Of a stretch of DNA of 64,000 bases, positions 51,672 to 60,860 are shown one piece after another. The position numbers and the translations under genes are program-made. Every line of letters begins with the position of its first letter. The stretch's first letter is position 1. Below the pieces are notes generated by a model. That model was given only the letters and a program-made list of their open reading frames with translations. It was not told the origin of the DNA and did not search any database. Source of the stretch: JBGSTR01 sp963707135 (lineage in GTDB: Bacteria > Pseudomonadota > Gammaproteobacteria > Chromatiales > Chromatiaceae); contig CAVPOY010000040.1 of the NCBI GenBank assembly GCA_963707135.1, positions 1-64,000 on the forward strand, in the 5' to 3' direction.

Positions 51672-52850
51672 ATGTCGTCGAGCGTCGCCGGATTGCCGGC
51701 CGGACTCAGCAGGCGCGCGGCCGGCCCCGGAGATGCGGGCGTGACCCCGGATTTCGAGGGGCGCATCGAGGTCACGCTGACGCGAGCGCGGCATCGGCCC
51801 CTCGGCGTGGAGGTCCGCTCGACCCGCCCACAGGTTGCCCAGCGGCTGATGGCCGGGCGCGAGCCCCGCGAGGCGGCAGAGCTGGCGGGGTTGCTGTTCA
51901 GCCTGTGTGGAAAGGCCCAACGGGTCGCCGCCGAGGCCGCCTGCGAGGCGGCCCAGGGGCTGACCCCGGGGTCCGTAACGGGCGCGGAACGGGAACGGCG
52001 TGTCCTGATTGAATTGGCGCAGGAGCACGCGCGACGCCTGCTGCTGGACTGGGCCCAGTGGGGCGGCGGCGCGGCGCTTGCCCCCGACGCCGCGAGCCTG
52101 ATTGCGCTGCGTCAGGCCGCCGCGGATCCGGAGCATTTCGCCGACGCCTTGGACCGGCTGCTGGCCACGGCGCTGCTGGGCAAACCAGCGGACAGCTGGC
52201 AGGCGATGGATCTCGTCGGCTTCGATGCCTGGTGCGCCCAAGGTGGTACGCTGCCCGCTAGGCTCTTCGGAGTTCCCGGGACCGGCCCGGACCGGGACCG
52301 AGCGGAGACGTCTCTGCTTCCGCCCCTCGAACGTATGGATCCCGCCGAGCTCGCGGGGCTGGCGGCCCGGGCACTGAACGAACCGGCTTTCTGCGTTTAC
52401 CCGCTCTGGTCAGACGGGCCCGCCGAGACCGGTGCCCTTGCGCGCGTCCGGTATCATGCCCTGGTCTCGGCCTGGGTCGCCGAGCGGGGCGCCGGCCTTC
52501 GTGCGCGGATGCTGGCCCGCCTGGTCGAGCTGGCGGGGCTGCCGCGGCGGCTGCGCGCGGAGGGCTTCGCCGTGGTCCGCTCGGTCTCGCCGCGGGAACG
52601 GGTCGGGGTCGCCGGGGTCGAAACCTCCCGCGGACTGCTGGTGCACGCGGTGCGGATGGAAAGCGACGGGCGGATCGGCGACTACCGGATCATCGCCCCC
52701 ACGGAATGGAACTGCCACCCGAGCGGGCCGCTCGCCGCGGCGCTGGCGAGCCTGGACGCCTCGGTCGCGGACCTCTCCGGCGCCGCCCGGCGCGTGGTGG
52801 AGTCGCTCGACCCCTGCGTGGGGTTCGACGTGGAGATCCGGGATGCATGA
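51672..52850 (+). CDS. hupK: HupK-like hydrogenase assembly protein
   Basis: About 392 residues resembling a degenerate NiFe-hydrogenase large subunit. LFSLCGKAQ replaces the first CxxC motif and DPCVGFDV at the C-terminus corresponds to the DPCxxC motif, each with one cysteine. HupK proteins are thought to act as scaffolds for the Fe(CN)2CO centre before transfer to the large subunit. The ATG at 51672 or a GTG at 51633 could start it. It overlaps hypA by eight bases. The structural hydrogenase genes are not in the window. Confidence 0.75.
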   Translation: MSSSVAGLPAGLSRRAAGPGDAGVTPDFEGRIEVTLTRARHRPLGVEVRSTRPQVAQRLMAGREPREAAELAGLLFSLCGKAQRVAAEAACEAAQGLTPGSVTGAERERRVLIELAQEHARRLLLDWAQWGGGAALAPDAASLIALRQAAADPEHFADALDRLLATALLGKPADSWQAMDLVGFDAWCAQGGTLPARLFGVPGTGPDRDRAETSLLPPLERMDPAELAGLAARALNEPAFCVYPLWSDGPAETGALARVRYHALVSAWVAERGAGLRARMLARLVELAGLPRRLRAEGFAVVRSVSPRERVGVAGVETSRGLLVHAVRMESDGRIGDYRIIAPTEWNCHPSGPLAAALASLDASVADLSGAARRVVESLDPCVGFDVEIRDA

Positions 52851-53184
52851 GATGTCACTGGCCGAGGGTATCCTGCAGATCATCGAGGACGCGGCCGCGC
52901 GCCAGGCCTTCAGCCGGGTGACCGAGGTGCGTCTGGAGATCGGGGCCCTGTCGGGTGTCGAGGCCGACGCGCTGGATTTCTGCCTGGACGTCGTGCTCAG
53001 GGACAGCCTCGCCGAGGGCGCCCGGGTGATCCTGGAGCGGATACCGGGCCGCGGGTACTGTCTCGCCTGCGGGGAGACCGTCGCCGTGGAGGCGCGCTAC
53101 GATGCCTGCCCGGGCTGCGGCAGCTACCAGGTGCAGGCCACCGGCGGAACCGAGATGCGGGTCAAGGACCTGCTGGTCGAATAG
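52843..53184 (+). CDS. hypA: Hydrogenase nickel insertion protein HypA
   Basis: 113-residue metallochaperone delivering nickel to the hydrogenase large subunit with HypB. It starts MHEMSLAEG, with His2 as the nickel ligand, and has a zinc site of two CxxC pairs (CLAC and CPGC). The ATG lies inside the end of hupK. Confidence 0.97.
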   Translation: MHEMSLAEGILQIIEDAAARQAFSRVTEVRLEIGALSGVEADALDFCLDVVLRDSLAEGARVILERIPGRGYCLACGETVAVEARYDACPGCGSYQVQATGGTEMRVKDLLVE

Positions 53185-53201
53185 ATTCTGGAGTCGAAAC
53201 C

Positions 53202-54206
53202 ATGTGTACAGTCTGCGGATGCGGCCAGGGCGAGCCCCCTATCGAGGGCCATGCCCATGAGCACGGGCACGATCATGCCCACGACCCGGCGCATGGGCAC
53301 ATGCACGAGCACCGGCACGCCGACGGCACCGTGCATACCCACGCCCATTCCCACGACCACGACCACGGGCATGGGCATGAGGAGGGCGAGTCACACACCC
53401 ACGATCATGACCCCGCCGGCGACCTGCACTACGGTCTCGGCCCGGCTCATGCCCACGCGCCGGGCCTGAGCCAGGAGCGCATGGTCCGGATCGAGCAGGA
53501 CATCCTGGGCAAGAACAACGAGCATGCGGCAGGCAATCGCCGCTATCTGGCCGAGCGCGGCATCTTCGCGGTCAATTTGGTGTCGAGCCCGGGCTCGGGG
53601 AAGACGACCCTGCTGGTGCGCACCATCGAGCGCCTGCGCGAGCGGCTGCGGGTCGCCGTGATCGAAGGCGATCAGCAGACCAGCGCCGACGCGGACCGGA
53701 TCCGCGCGACCGGGGCACCCGCGATCCAGGTCAACACCGGCAAAGGGTGCCACCTGGATGCCCACATGGTCGGGCACGCCCTGGAGCGGTTGAACCCGCC
53801 CGAGGACAGCCTGCTGATGATCGAGAACGTCGGGAATCTGGTCTGCCCGGCGCCTTTCGACCTGGGCGAGGCCCACAAGGTGGTGATCCTCTCGGTAACC
53901 GAGGGCGAGGACAAGCCGCTCAAGTACCCCGACATGTTCCATGCGGCGAGCCTGATGCTGCTCAACAAAGTGGATCTGCTGCCCTATCTGAGCTTCGACC
54001 TGGAACGGTGCCTCGACTACGCCCGTCGTGTGAATCCGGGGCTCGAGGTTATGCAGGTCTCGGCGACGTCCGGCGAGGGCATGGACGCCTGGCTCGACTG
54101 GCTCACCGACGGCCTGGCGAAGGCCCGGGCGGGACGGGTGGAGAATCTGGACCGGCTCAAGCGCCGCATCGCCGAGCTCGAGGCGCTGCTGGCCGCCCGG
54201 GGCTGA
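53202..54206 (+). CDS. hypB: Hydrogenase nickel incorporation GTPase HypB
   Basis: 334-residue GTPase supplying nickel with HypA. It has the N-terminal CTVCGCG high-affinity nickel motif (after Met1), a very long histidine-rich stretch (about 18-90, mostly HxH and HDH repeats) for nickel storage, and a G domain with SSPGSGKTTLL, EGDQQTSADADRI and LLNKVDLLPYL. The histidine run is longer than in E. coli HypB, like rhizobial and Cupriavidus forms. The ATG follows hypA by 17 bases. Confidence 0.97.
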   Translation: MCTVCGCGQGEPPIEGHAHEHGHDHAHDPAHGHMHEHRHADGTVHTHAHSHDHDHGHGHEEGESHTHDHDPAGDLHYGLGPAHAHAPGLSQERMVRIEQDILGKNNEHAAGNRRYLAERGIFAVNLVSSPGSGKTTLLVRTIERLRERLRVAVIEGDQQTSADADRIRATGAPAIQVNTGKGCHLDAHMVGHALERLNPPEDSLLMIENVGNLVCPAPFDLGEAHKVVILSVTEGEDKPLKYPDMFHAASLMLLNKVDLLPYLSFDLERCLDYARRVNPGLEVMQVSATSGEGMDAWLDWLTDGLAKARAGRVENLDRLKRRIAELEALLAARG

Positions 54207-54216
54207 ACGCGGTTCG

Positions 54217-56595
54217 ATGAGCCCACCAGCCGCGGCCCTCGGGCGCCAGGAAGCGATCCGGCTGGGCCGAAGCCTGCGGGTTTCCGGTGTCGTCCAGGGC
54301 GTCGGGTTCCGGCCCTATGTCTGGCGCCTGGCCAACGAGCTGGGACTCGCGGGCTGGGTGCGCAACGACGCCGCGGGAGTGGAGATCCGCGTCGAGGGCG
54401 CCGTGGACGCGATAGCGGCCTTCACCCGGCGCCTGCCCGCGGAGATCCCGCCGCTGGCCGAGGTGCGCGGCCTGACCTGGTCGGACATCGGCGCCGGCGC
54501 CGGCCATGAGGGCTTCGTCATCGCCGGCAGCGGGTCGGGGGCGGCCGCGACCATGATCGGTCACGACACGGCCGTCTGCCCCGAATGCCTGGCCGAGATG
54601 CTCGACCCCGCCGAGCGCCGCTGGCGCTACGCCTTCATCAACTGCACCCACTGCGGTCCCCGCTACACGCTCACCCGGGGTCTGCCCTACGACCGTGCCC
54701 GCACCAGCATGGCCGCGTTCGCGCTCTGCGCCGACTGCGAGCGCGAGTACCTCGACCCGGCGGACCGCCGTTTCCATGCCGAGCCCACCGCCTGTCCGGC
54801 CTGCGGGCCGCGGCTGCTATTGCTGGATCTTGCGGCGGGCGGGGGCGCCGGCGAAGTCCGCCCCGCCGATCCTGTCGCCGAGACCCTGCGCCGGCTGCTC
54901 GCCGGCGAGATCGTCGCCATCAAGGGCCTGGGCGGCTTCCATCTCGCCTGCGACGCCCGCAACGCGACGGCCGTTCGCCGCTTGAGGGAGCGCAAGAACC
55001 GCGAGGAGAAGCCTTTCGCGCTGATGGCGGCAAACCCCGAATCGGTCGGGGCCGGGGTGGAGCTGAGCGCGGCGGAGCGGCGGCTCCTGACCTCCCCCGA
55101 GCGGCCCATCGTGCTGCTGCGCACGCGCGGGGATACCGACCGTCTGTTCCCGGGCATCGCCCCCGGCCTTGCCTGGCTCGGCGTCATGCTGCCCTACACG
55201 CCGCTGCACTGGCTGCTGTTCCACGAGGCGGCCGGACGCCCCGCCGGCACGGCCTGGATGCGGGAGCCGCAGTCGCTGGTACTGGTGATGACCAGCGCGA
55301 ATCCGGGCGGCGAGCCGCTGGTGATCGGCAACCCGGAGGCGGTCAGCCGTCTGGCCGGCATCGCCGATGCGGTGCTCGTGCATGATCGGGACATCGTGGT
55401 CCGCTGCGACGACTCGGTGGTGAGGCACGAGTCCGCCGCCGGGGCCAGAGGGGCCGGCGGCTTCCAGTTCATACGCCGCGCGCGCGGTTACACGCCCCGC
55501 GCCATCCGCCTTGCCGCCGCGGGGCCAGCCGTGCTCGCACTCGGCGGTTGGCTGAAGAATACCGTCTGCCTGACCCGGGGCGACGAGGCCTTCGTGTCCC
55601 AGCACATCGGGGGTCTCGACAATCCGGCCACCTGCGAGATGCTGGTGGAGATCAGCCGGCATCTGCTGGAGATCCTCGACGTCACGCCGGAGGCGATCGC
55701 GCACGACCTGCACCCGGACTTCTTCAGCACCCGGCACGCCCTGGCGTTGGCTGCGGACTGGGGCGTTCCGGCCATCGGCGTCCAGCATCACCAGGCGCAT
55801 GTCGCGGCCGTGATGGCCGAGCATGGCCTGCCAGGGCCGACGCTGGGGCTGGCGCTGGACGGGGTCGGCCTGGGCAGCGACGGCACCGCCTGGGGCGGCG
55901 AGCTGCTGCTGGTGGATGGGCCGGGTTTTCGCCGACTCGGACATCTGGCGCCGCTGGCCCTGCCGGGCGGCGACCGTGCCGCGCGCGAGCCCTGGCGTAT
56001 GGCGGCGGCGGCCCTGTATCGGATGGGCCGTGGCGACGAGATTGAGCGACGTTTTCCGGACCGGCCATTCGCGCGGCAGCTGGCCGGGCTGCTCGAGAGC
56101 GGGCGGGGCTGCCCGCCCACGACCAGCCTGGGCCGCTGGTTCGACGCGGCGGCGGGGCTTCTCGGTGTCCGCGCCGTGATGGCCTACGAGGGTCAGGCGG
56201 CGATGCTGCTCGAGGGGCTGGCGGAGCGCCATGGCCCAGTCGCGCCGCTGGCCGAGGGATTCCGGCTGGACTCCGGCGAGCTGAATCTGATGCCTTTGCT
56301 GGAGCGCCTCGCCGACGGGCCGGACGCGGCCCGCGGCGCGGCGCTGTTCCATGCGACGCTGGCCGAGGCGCTGGCGGCCTGGACGGACAGCCATGCCCGC
56401 CCGCTCGGTCTGGACGCCGTCGCGCTCGGCGGCGGCTGTTTCCTGAACCATGTGCTGACCCGGGACCTGAGTCGCCGGCTCGCTGATCTGGGTTACCGGA
56501 CCCTGGCCAGCCGTCAGGTACCCCCAAACGACGGGGGCTTGAGCCTCGGTCAGGCTTGGGTTGCAATGCAGCAGGCTCCTTACGAGCCCAGCTAG
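54217..56595 (+). CDS. hypF: Carbamoyltransferase HypF
   Basis: 792-residue enzyme making the thiocarbamate on HypE that becomes the cyanide ligand. Acylphosphatase domain (SGVVQGVGFRPYVWRLANEL) at about 25-110, two zinc fingers (CPECLAEM, CTHCGPRYT, CADCEREY, CPACGPR), YrdC-like domain (about 215-400), and a Kae1-like C-terminal domain with HHQAHVAAVMAEHG. All four modules are intact. It starts 11 bases after hypB. Confidence 0.97.
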   Translation: MSPPAAALGRQEAIRLGRSLRVSGVVQGVGFRPYVWRLANELGLAGWVRNDAAGVEIRVEGAVDAIAAFTRRLPAEIPPLAEVRGLTWSDIGAGAGHEGFVIAGSGSGAAATMIGHDTAVCPECLAEMLDPAERRWRYAFINCTHCGPRYTLTRGLPYDRARTSMAAFALCADCEREYLDPADRRFHAEPTACPACGPRLLLLDLAAGGGAGEVRPADPVAETLRRLLAGEIVAIKGLGGFHLACDARNATAVRRLRERKNREEKPFALMAANPESVGAGVELSAAERRLLTSPERPIVLLRTRGDTDRLFPGIAPGLAWLGVMLPYTPLHWLLFHEAAGRPAGTAWMREPQSLVLVMTSANPGGEPLVIGNPEAVSRLAGIADAVLVHDRDIVVRCDDSVVRHESAAGARGAGGFQFIRRARGYTPRAIRLAAAGPAVLALGGWLKNTVCLTRGDEAFVSQHIGGLDNPATCEMLVEISRHLLEILDVTPEAIAHDLHPDFFSTRHALALAADWGVPAIGVQHHQAHVAAVMAEHGLPGPTLGLALDGVGLGSDGTAWGGELLLVDGPGFRRLGHLAPLALPGGDRAAREPWRMAAAALYRMGRGDEIERRFPDRPFARQLAGLLESGRGCPPTTSLGRWFDAAAGLLGVRAVMAYEGQAAMLLEGLAERHGPVAPLAEGFRLDSGELNLMPLLERLADGPDAARGAALFHATLAEALAAWTDSHARPLGLDAVALGGGCFLNHVLTRDLSRRLADLGYRTLASRQVPPNDGGLSLGQAWVAMQQAPYEPS

Positions 56596-56607
56596 GAGGG
56601 TTTTCCC

Positions 56608-56844
56608 ATGTGCCTCGCCATACCCGCCCTGGTGGTCGAAATCGGCGCGGACGATCAGGCCAGGGTCGACCTGGGAGGCGTTCGCAAGGACATCTCGCTC
56701 GCCCTCGTCGACGGCGTCTCGGTGGGTGACTACGTGATCCTGCACGTGGGCTACGCGCTCACGCGGCTGGACCCGGAGGAGGCGGCCAGGACGCTCGCCC
56801 TGATGGCCGAGGCCGGCGTCCTGGAGTCCGCGCCGGGCGCATGA
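56608..56844 (+). CDS. hypC: Hydrogenase maturation chaperone HypC
   Basis: 78-residue chaperone that carries the Fe(CN)2CO moiety with HypD. It begins MCLAIPALV with the essential Cys2, and continues with GGVRKDISLALVDGVSVGDYVILHVGYALTRLD. GGAGG precedes the ATG. It overlaps hypD by four bases. Confidence 0.97.
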   Translation: MCLAIPALVVEIGADDQARVDLGGVRKDISLALVDGVSVGDYVILHVGYALTRLDPEEAARTLALMAEAGVLESAPGA

Positions 56845-57980
56845 GATACGTCGACGAGTTCCGGAATGGCGAGGTGGCCCGGGGGCTGGCGCGAGCCATT
56901 GCCGCGGAGGTGCAGCCCGGGCGCCGATACAACTTCATGGAGTTCTGCGGCGGCCATACCCACGCCATCTCGCGCTACGGCGTGCCGGATCTGCTGCCGG
57001 CCAACGTGCGCATGATCCACGGCCCCGGCTGTCCGGTCTGCGTGCTCCCCATCGGCCGTATCGACTTGGCGATCGGACTCACGTTGGAGCGCGGTGTGAT
57101 CCTCTGCACCTACGCCGACACGCTGCGCATTCCCGCGTCGGGCGGGCTCTCGCTGCTGCGCGCCAAGGCGCGGGGCGGTGACGTGCGGATGGTCTACTCG
57201 GTGACCGACGCCCTGTCGATCGCGCGCGAAAACCCGGACCGGGAGGTCGTCTTCTTCGCCATCGGCTTCGAGACCACGACGCCGCCCACGGCGGTGGCCA
57301 TCCGGCAGGCCAGGGCCGAGCGCCTCGCGAACTTCAGCGTGCTGTGCTGCCACGTGCTCACCCCCTCGGCGATCATGAACATCCTCGAGTCACCCGAGGT
57401 GCGCGAGCTGGGCACCGTGCCCCTGGACGGGTTCGTCGGTCCAGCCCATGTCTCGACGGTGATCGGCAGCCGGCCCTACCAGTTCTTTGCCGAGGAGTAC
57501 CGCAAGCCCGTGGTCATCGCCGGCTTCGAGCCGCTCGACGTGATGCAGGCGATCCTGATGCTGGTGCGCCAGGTCAACGAGGGGCGGGCGGGGGTCGAGA
57601 ACGAGTTCACGCGCGCCGTCACCGAGGAAGGAAACACCAAGGCCCAGGACCTGGTATCGGAGGTCTTCGAGCTGCGCCGCAGCTTCGAGTGGCGCGGCCT
57701 GGGCGAGGTGCCGTACTCGGCGCTGAGGATTCGCGAGGCCTATGGCGACCTCGACGCGGAGCGCCGTTTCGGCCTCGAGTACCGGCCCGTTCCGGACAAC
57801 AAGGCCTGCGAGTGCGGCGCGATCCTGCGCGGGGTGAAGAAGCCCACCGACTGCAAGATCTTCGGCACCGTCTGCACGCCGGAGAACCCGATGGGGTCCT
57901 GCATGGTCTCGTCAGAGGGCGCCTGCGCCGCGCACTACACCTACGGCCGGCACAAGGACGCCGAGGCGGCGGTCTCGTGA
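56841..57980 (+). CDS. hypD: Hydrogenase maturation protein HypD
   Basis: 379-residue iron-sulfur scaffold on which Fe(CN)2CO is assembled. The motifs FCGGHTHAISRYG, GPGCPVCVLP and GFETTTPPTAVA are present, along with the C-terminal [4Fe-4S] cysteines (CECGAILRGVKKPTDCKIFG, then VCTPENPMGSCMVSSEGAC). It overlaps hypC and hypE by four bases each, so translation is coupled. Confidence 0.97.
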   Translation: MRYVDEFRNGEVARGLARAIAAEVQPGRRYNFMEFCGGHTHAISRYGVPDLLPANVRMIHGPGCPVCVLPIGRIDLAIGLTLERGVILCTYADTLRIPASGGLSLLRAKARGGDVRMVYSVTDALSIARENPDREVVFFAIGFETTTPPTAVAIRQARAERLANFSVLCCHVLTPSAIMNILESPEVRELGTVPLDGFVGPAHVSTVIGSRPYQFFAEEYRKPVVIAGFEPLDVMQAILMLVRQVNEGRAGVENEFTRAVTEEGNTKAQDLVSEVFELRRSFEWRGLGEVPYSALRIREAYGDLDAERRFGLEYRPVPDNKACECGAILRGVKKPTDCKIFGTVCTPENPMGSCMVSSEGACAAHYTYGRHKDAEAAVS

Positions 57981-59029
57981 GCGGCCAGGTCAGGAAGGGC
58001 TACGTCCGGGCGCTCGACCTCAAGCACGGCCAGGTGGACATGAGCCACGGAGGCGGCGGTCGGGCCATGGTCCAGCTGATCTCCGATCTGTTCGCCCGGG
58101 AGCTCGGCAACGAGCTGCTGGACCAGGGCAATGACGGGACCGTGCTGCCCGCCGCCGCGGGCCGGCTCGTGGTCTCAACCGACAGCCACGTGGTGTCGCC
58201 GCTGTTCTTCCCGGGTGGCGACATCGGCTGCCTGTCGGTGCACGGCACCGTGAACGACGTGGCGGTGATGGGCGCGACGCCGCTCTATCTGACCGCCGGC
58301 TTCATCCTAGAGGAAGGCTTTCCGCTGGCGGACCTCGCGCGCATTGCCTCGTCGATGGGGCGAGCGGCGGCAGAGGCCGGCGTCAAGCTGGTCGCCGGCG
58401 ACACCAAGGTGGTCGAGCGTGGCAATGGCGACGGGGTCTTCATCACGACGACCGGCGTCGGCCTGCTGCCCGACGGACTGAGCCTCTCCGGGGACGGGGT
58501 GCGGCCCGGCGACGCCGTGCTGGTCTCCGGCCGCATCGGCGACCACGGCGTGGCCATCATGAGCCGCCGGGAGAACCTGTCCTTCGACGCGGAGATCCTG
58601 TCCGACACCGCGGCGCTGAACGGCCTGACAGCGGCCATGCTCGCGAGCGGCGCCGCGCTTCGGGTGATGCGCGACCCGACGCGCGGCGGACTGGCGGCGA
58701 CCCTGAACGAGATCGCCCACCAGTCCGGCGTGGGCTTCCAGCTCGAAGAGTCGGAGATCCCGGTCTCGCCGCGGGTGGAGGCCGCCTGCGAGCTGCTGGG
58801 GCTGGATCCGCTGAACATCGCCAACGAGGGCAAGCTGATCGCCGTCTGCGCGGCCGAGGATTCGGGCGGGCTGCTGGCGGCCATGCGTGCCCACCCGCTG
58901 GGGCGCGACGCCGCGATCATCGGCCATGCGCTCGAGGACCCCAACCGGTTCGTGCGGATGCGCACCCGCTTCGGCGGCCAGCGCATGGTGGACTGGCTCT
59001 CCGGCGAGCAGCTGCCCCGGATCTGCTGA
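57977..59029 (+). CDS. hypE: Hydrogenase maturation protein HypE
   Basis: 350-residue PurM-fold ATPase that dehydrates the thiocarbamate to thiocyanate on its C-terminal cysteine. The final residues PRIC match the required C-terminus. SHGGGGRAMVQLI and DPTRGGLAATLNEIA are the ATP-binding blocks. The GTG overlapping the hypD stop is the start. It is followed one base later by hypX. Confidence 0.97.
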   Translation: MSGQVRKGYVRALDLKHGQVDMSHGGGGRAMVQLISDLFARELGNELLDQGNDGTVLPAAAGRLVVSTDSHVVSPLFFPGGDIGCLSVHGTVNDVAVMGATPLYLTAGFILEEGFPLADLARIASSMGRAAAEAGVKLVAGDTKVVERGNGDGVFITTTGVGLLPDGLSLSGDGVRPGDAVLVSGRIGDHGVAIMSRRENLSFDAEILSDTAALNGLTAAMLASGAALRVMRDPTRGGLAATLNEIAHQSGVGFQLEESEIPVSPRVEAACELLGLDPLNIANEGKLIAVCAAEDSGGLLAAMRAHPLGRDAAIIGHALEDPNRFVRMRTRFGGQRMVDWLSGEQLPRIC

Positions 59030-59030
59030 G

Positions 59031-60755
59031 TTGAGGATCCTGCTCCTCACCCATGCCTTCAACAGCCTGACCCAGCGGCTGTACGTGGAGTTGGCCGCGC
59101 TGGGCCACGAGCTGTCGGTCGAGCTCGACATCAACGACGCCGTGACCCAGGAGGCCGTGGACTTGTTCCGGCCCGACCTGATCATCGCCCCCTTCCTGAA
59201 GCGCGCGATCCCCGAGGCCATCTGGCGGCAGCACATCTGCCTGGTCGTCCACCCCGGCATCGTCGGCGACCGGGGACCCTCGGCCCTGGACTGGGCGATC
59301 ATGGACGGCGAGTCCGTGTGGGGCGTCACCCTGCTGCAGGCCGAGGCCGAGATGGACGCTGGACCGGTCTGGGCGGCCGAGACCTTTCCGATGCGCCCGG
59401 CCAAGAAATCCAGCCTGTATCGCAACGAGGTCACCGAGTCCGCGGTGCGGGCCGTGCTCGAGGCGCTGGACCGCCTGCCCGACTACCGGGCCGGGCGCTG
59501 GCGGCCGACGCGGCTCGACGAGATAAGCGATGCGCGCGGGCGCCTGCGCGCGCCCGTGCGCCAGTCGGATCGCGCGATCGACTGGGAGCACGACCAGACG
59601 AGCCGGGTGCTGACCCGAATCCGCGCCGCGGACGGCTTCCCGGGTGTCCAGGGCAGCCTGTTCGGCGTGCCGTGCCGGCTGTTCGACGCGCGCACCTACC
59701 CGGCCCGCGGACGGCCGGGCGAGCTCGTCGGCCGCTGCGGCGACGGCCTGGTGCGGGCCACCGCGGACGGCGCGGTCTGGATCGGGCAGGTACGGCGGCT
59801 CGACGGCCATGAGGCAAACAAGCAACCGATCGAGCGGCCTACCGGGCTGCCGATCAAGCTGCCGGCGGCGGTCGCCTTTCCCGAGTCCGAGGCCCTCGAG
59901 GTGCTCGACGAGCTGCCGGTCGACCCGATCCGTTACCTGGAGCGCGACGGCGTCGGTTATCTGCACTTCGATTTCTACAACGGCGCCATGGGCACCGCGG
60001 CCTGCGAGCGCCTGCTCGAGGCCTATTGCGCGGTGCGCGAGCGGCCGGTTCGGGTGCTGGTGCTGATGGGCGGTGCGGACTTCTTCAGCAACGGTCTGGA
60101 CCTCAACCGCATTGAGGCGGCGGCGAGCCCGGCCGACGAGTCGATGCGCAACATCGAGGCCATGGACGAACTCTGCCGGACCCTGATCGAGACGGAAGAC
60201 CGGGTTACCGTTGCCTGTCTCCGGGGCAACGCCGGCGCCGGCGGCGCCTTCCTCGCGTTGGCCGCCGATCGGGTCTGGGCCCGGGCCGGCGTGGTGCTGA
60301 ACCCCCACTACAAGAACATGGGCAATCTCTACGGCTCGGAGTACTGGACCTATCGGCTGCCGGGGCGGGTCGGAGGGGAACGGGCCGCGGAACTGATGAG
60401 CCGGCGCCTGCCGCTCGGCGCAGCCCAGGCCGAGGCGATGGGCTTTATCGACGCCTGCCTCGACGGCGAGTCGATCGACGCGGAGATCGAGCGCCGGGCG
60501 GGAGCGCTCGCGGCCTCGGCGAGCTTCGACGATTGGATCGCCGAGAAGCGCCGCCGCCGCGCGGCCGACGAGTCGGCCCGGCCGCTGGCGGACTACCGCG
60601 CCGACGAGCTCGCGCACATGCGCCGCAACTTCTACGGCTTCGATCCCAGCTACCACGTCGCCCGGCACCACTTCGTGCACAGGACGCCGCACTCCTGGAC
60701 GCCGCGGCACCTCGCGCGTCACCGGGAGTTGGGCTGGAGAGTGCCGGAGGGCTGA
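59031..60755 (+). CDS. hypX: HypX (HoxX), formyl-dependent CO supply protein
   Basis: 574 residues in two domains. The N-terminal part (about 1-280) is formyltransferase-like, with HICLVVHPGIVGDRGPSALDWAI and ETFPMRPAKKSSLYRNEV. The C-terminal part (about 290-550) is an enoyl-CoA hydratase-like fold with VACLRGNAGAGGAFLALAAD and LNPHYKNMGNLYGSEYW. HypX converts N10-formyl-tetrahydrofolate through formyl-CoA to CO for the NiFe active site under air, so it implies a hydrogenase used aerobically. The TTG start lies one base after the hypE stop, so coupling is tight. It ends the operon and lies next to the contig-like junction. Confidence 0.93.
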   Translation: MRILLLTHAFNSLTQRLYVELAALGHELSVELDINDAVTQEAVDLFRPDLIIAPFLKRAIPEAIWRQHICLVVHPGIVGDRGPSALDWAIMDGESVWGVTLLQAEAEMDAGPVWAAETFPMRPAKKSSLYRNEVTESAVRAVLEALDRLPDYRAGRWRPTRLDEISDARGRLRAPVRQSDRAIDWEHDQTSRVLTRIRAADGFPGVQGSLFGVPCRLFDARTYPARGRPGELVGRCGDGLVRATADGAVWIGQVRRLDGHEANKQPIERPTGLPIKLPAAVAFPESEALEVLDELPVDPIRYLERDGVGYLHFDFYNGAMGTAACERLLEAYCAVRERPVRVLVLMGGADFFSNGLDLNRIEAAASPADESMRNIEAMDELCRTLIETEDRVTVACLRGNAGAGGAFLALAADRVWARAGVVLNPHYKNMGNLYGSEYWTYRLPGRVGGERAAELMSRRLPLGAAQAEAMGFIDACLDGESIDAEIERRAGALAASASFDDWIAEKRRRRAADESARPLADYRADELAHMRRNFYGFDPSYHVARHHFVHRTPHSWTPRHLARHRELGWRVPEG

Positions 60756-60860
60756 TTTCGGTGCGCGCCGAGCTTCGGCTATCCAGCGAGGGCGCAGGAT
60801 GGCAGGGCCTTAACCTGTGCCGAGACACCGGTCAAGATATGACCCTGACCGTTCACGGCA
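60756..60860. other. Probable junction to foreign or chimeric sequence
   Basis: The 105 bases after hypX contain no clear gene or terminator. After about 60860 the reading frames resemble actinobacterial genes and are repeatedly interrupted, so this stretch is the likely boundary. A small motif, GCAGGATGGCA, near 60796 resembles part of the dispersed repeat by chance or descent. Confidence 0.5.

Noticed and set aside
53251..53469. Apparent short tandem repeats in the hypB 5' region
   Set aside because: These encode the histidine-rich nickel-binding stretch of HypB (His codons CAC/CAT alternating), not a DNA repeat.
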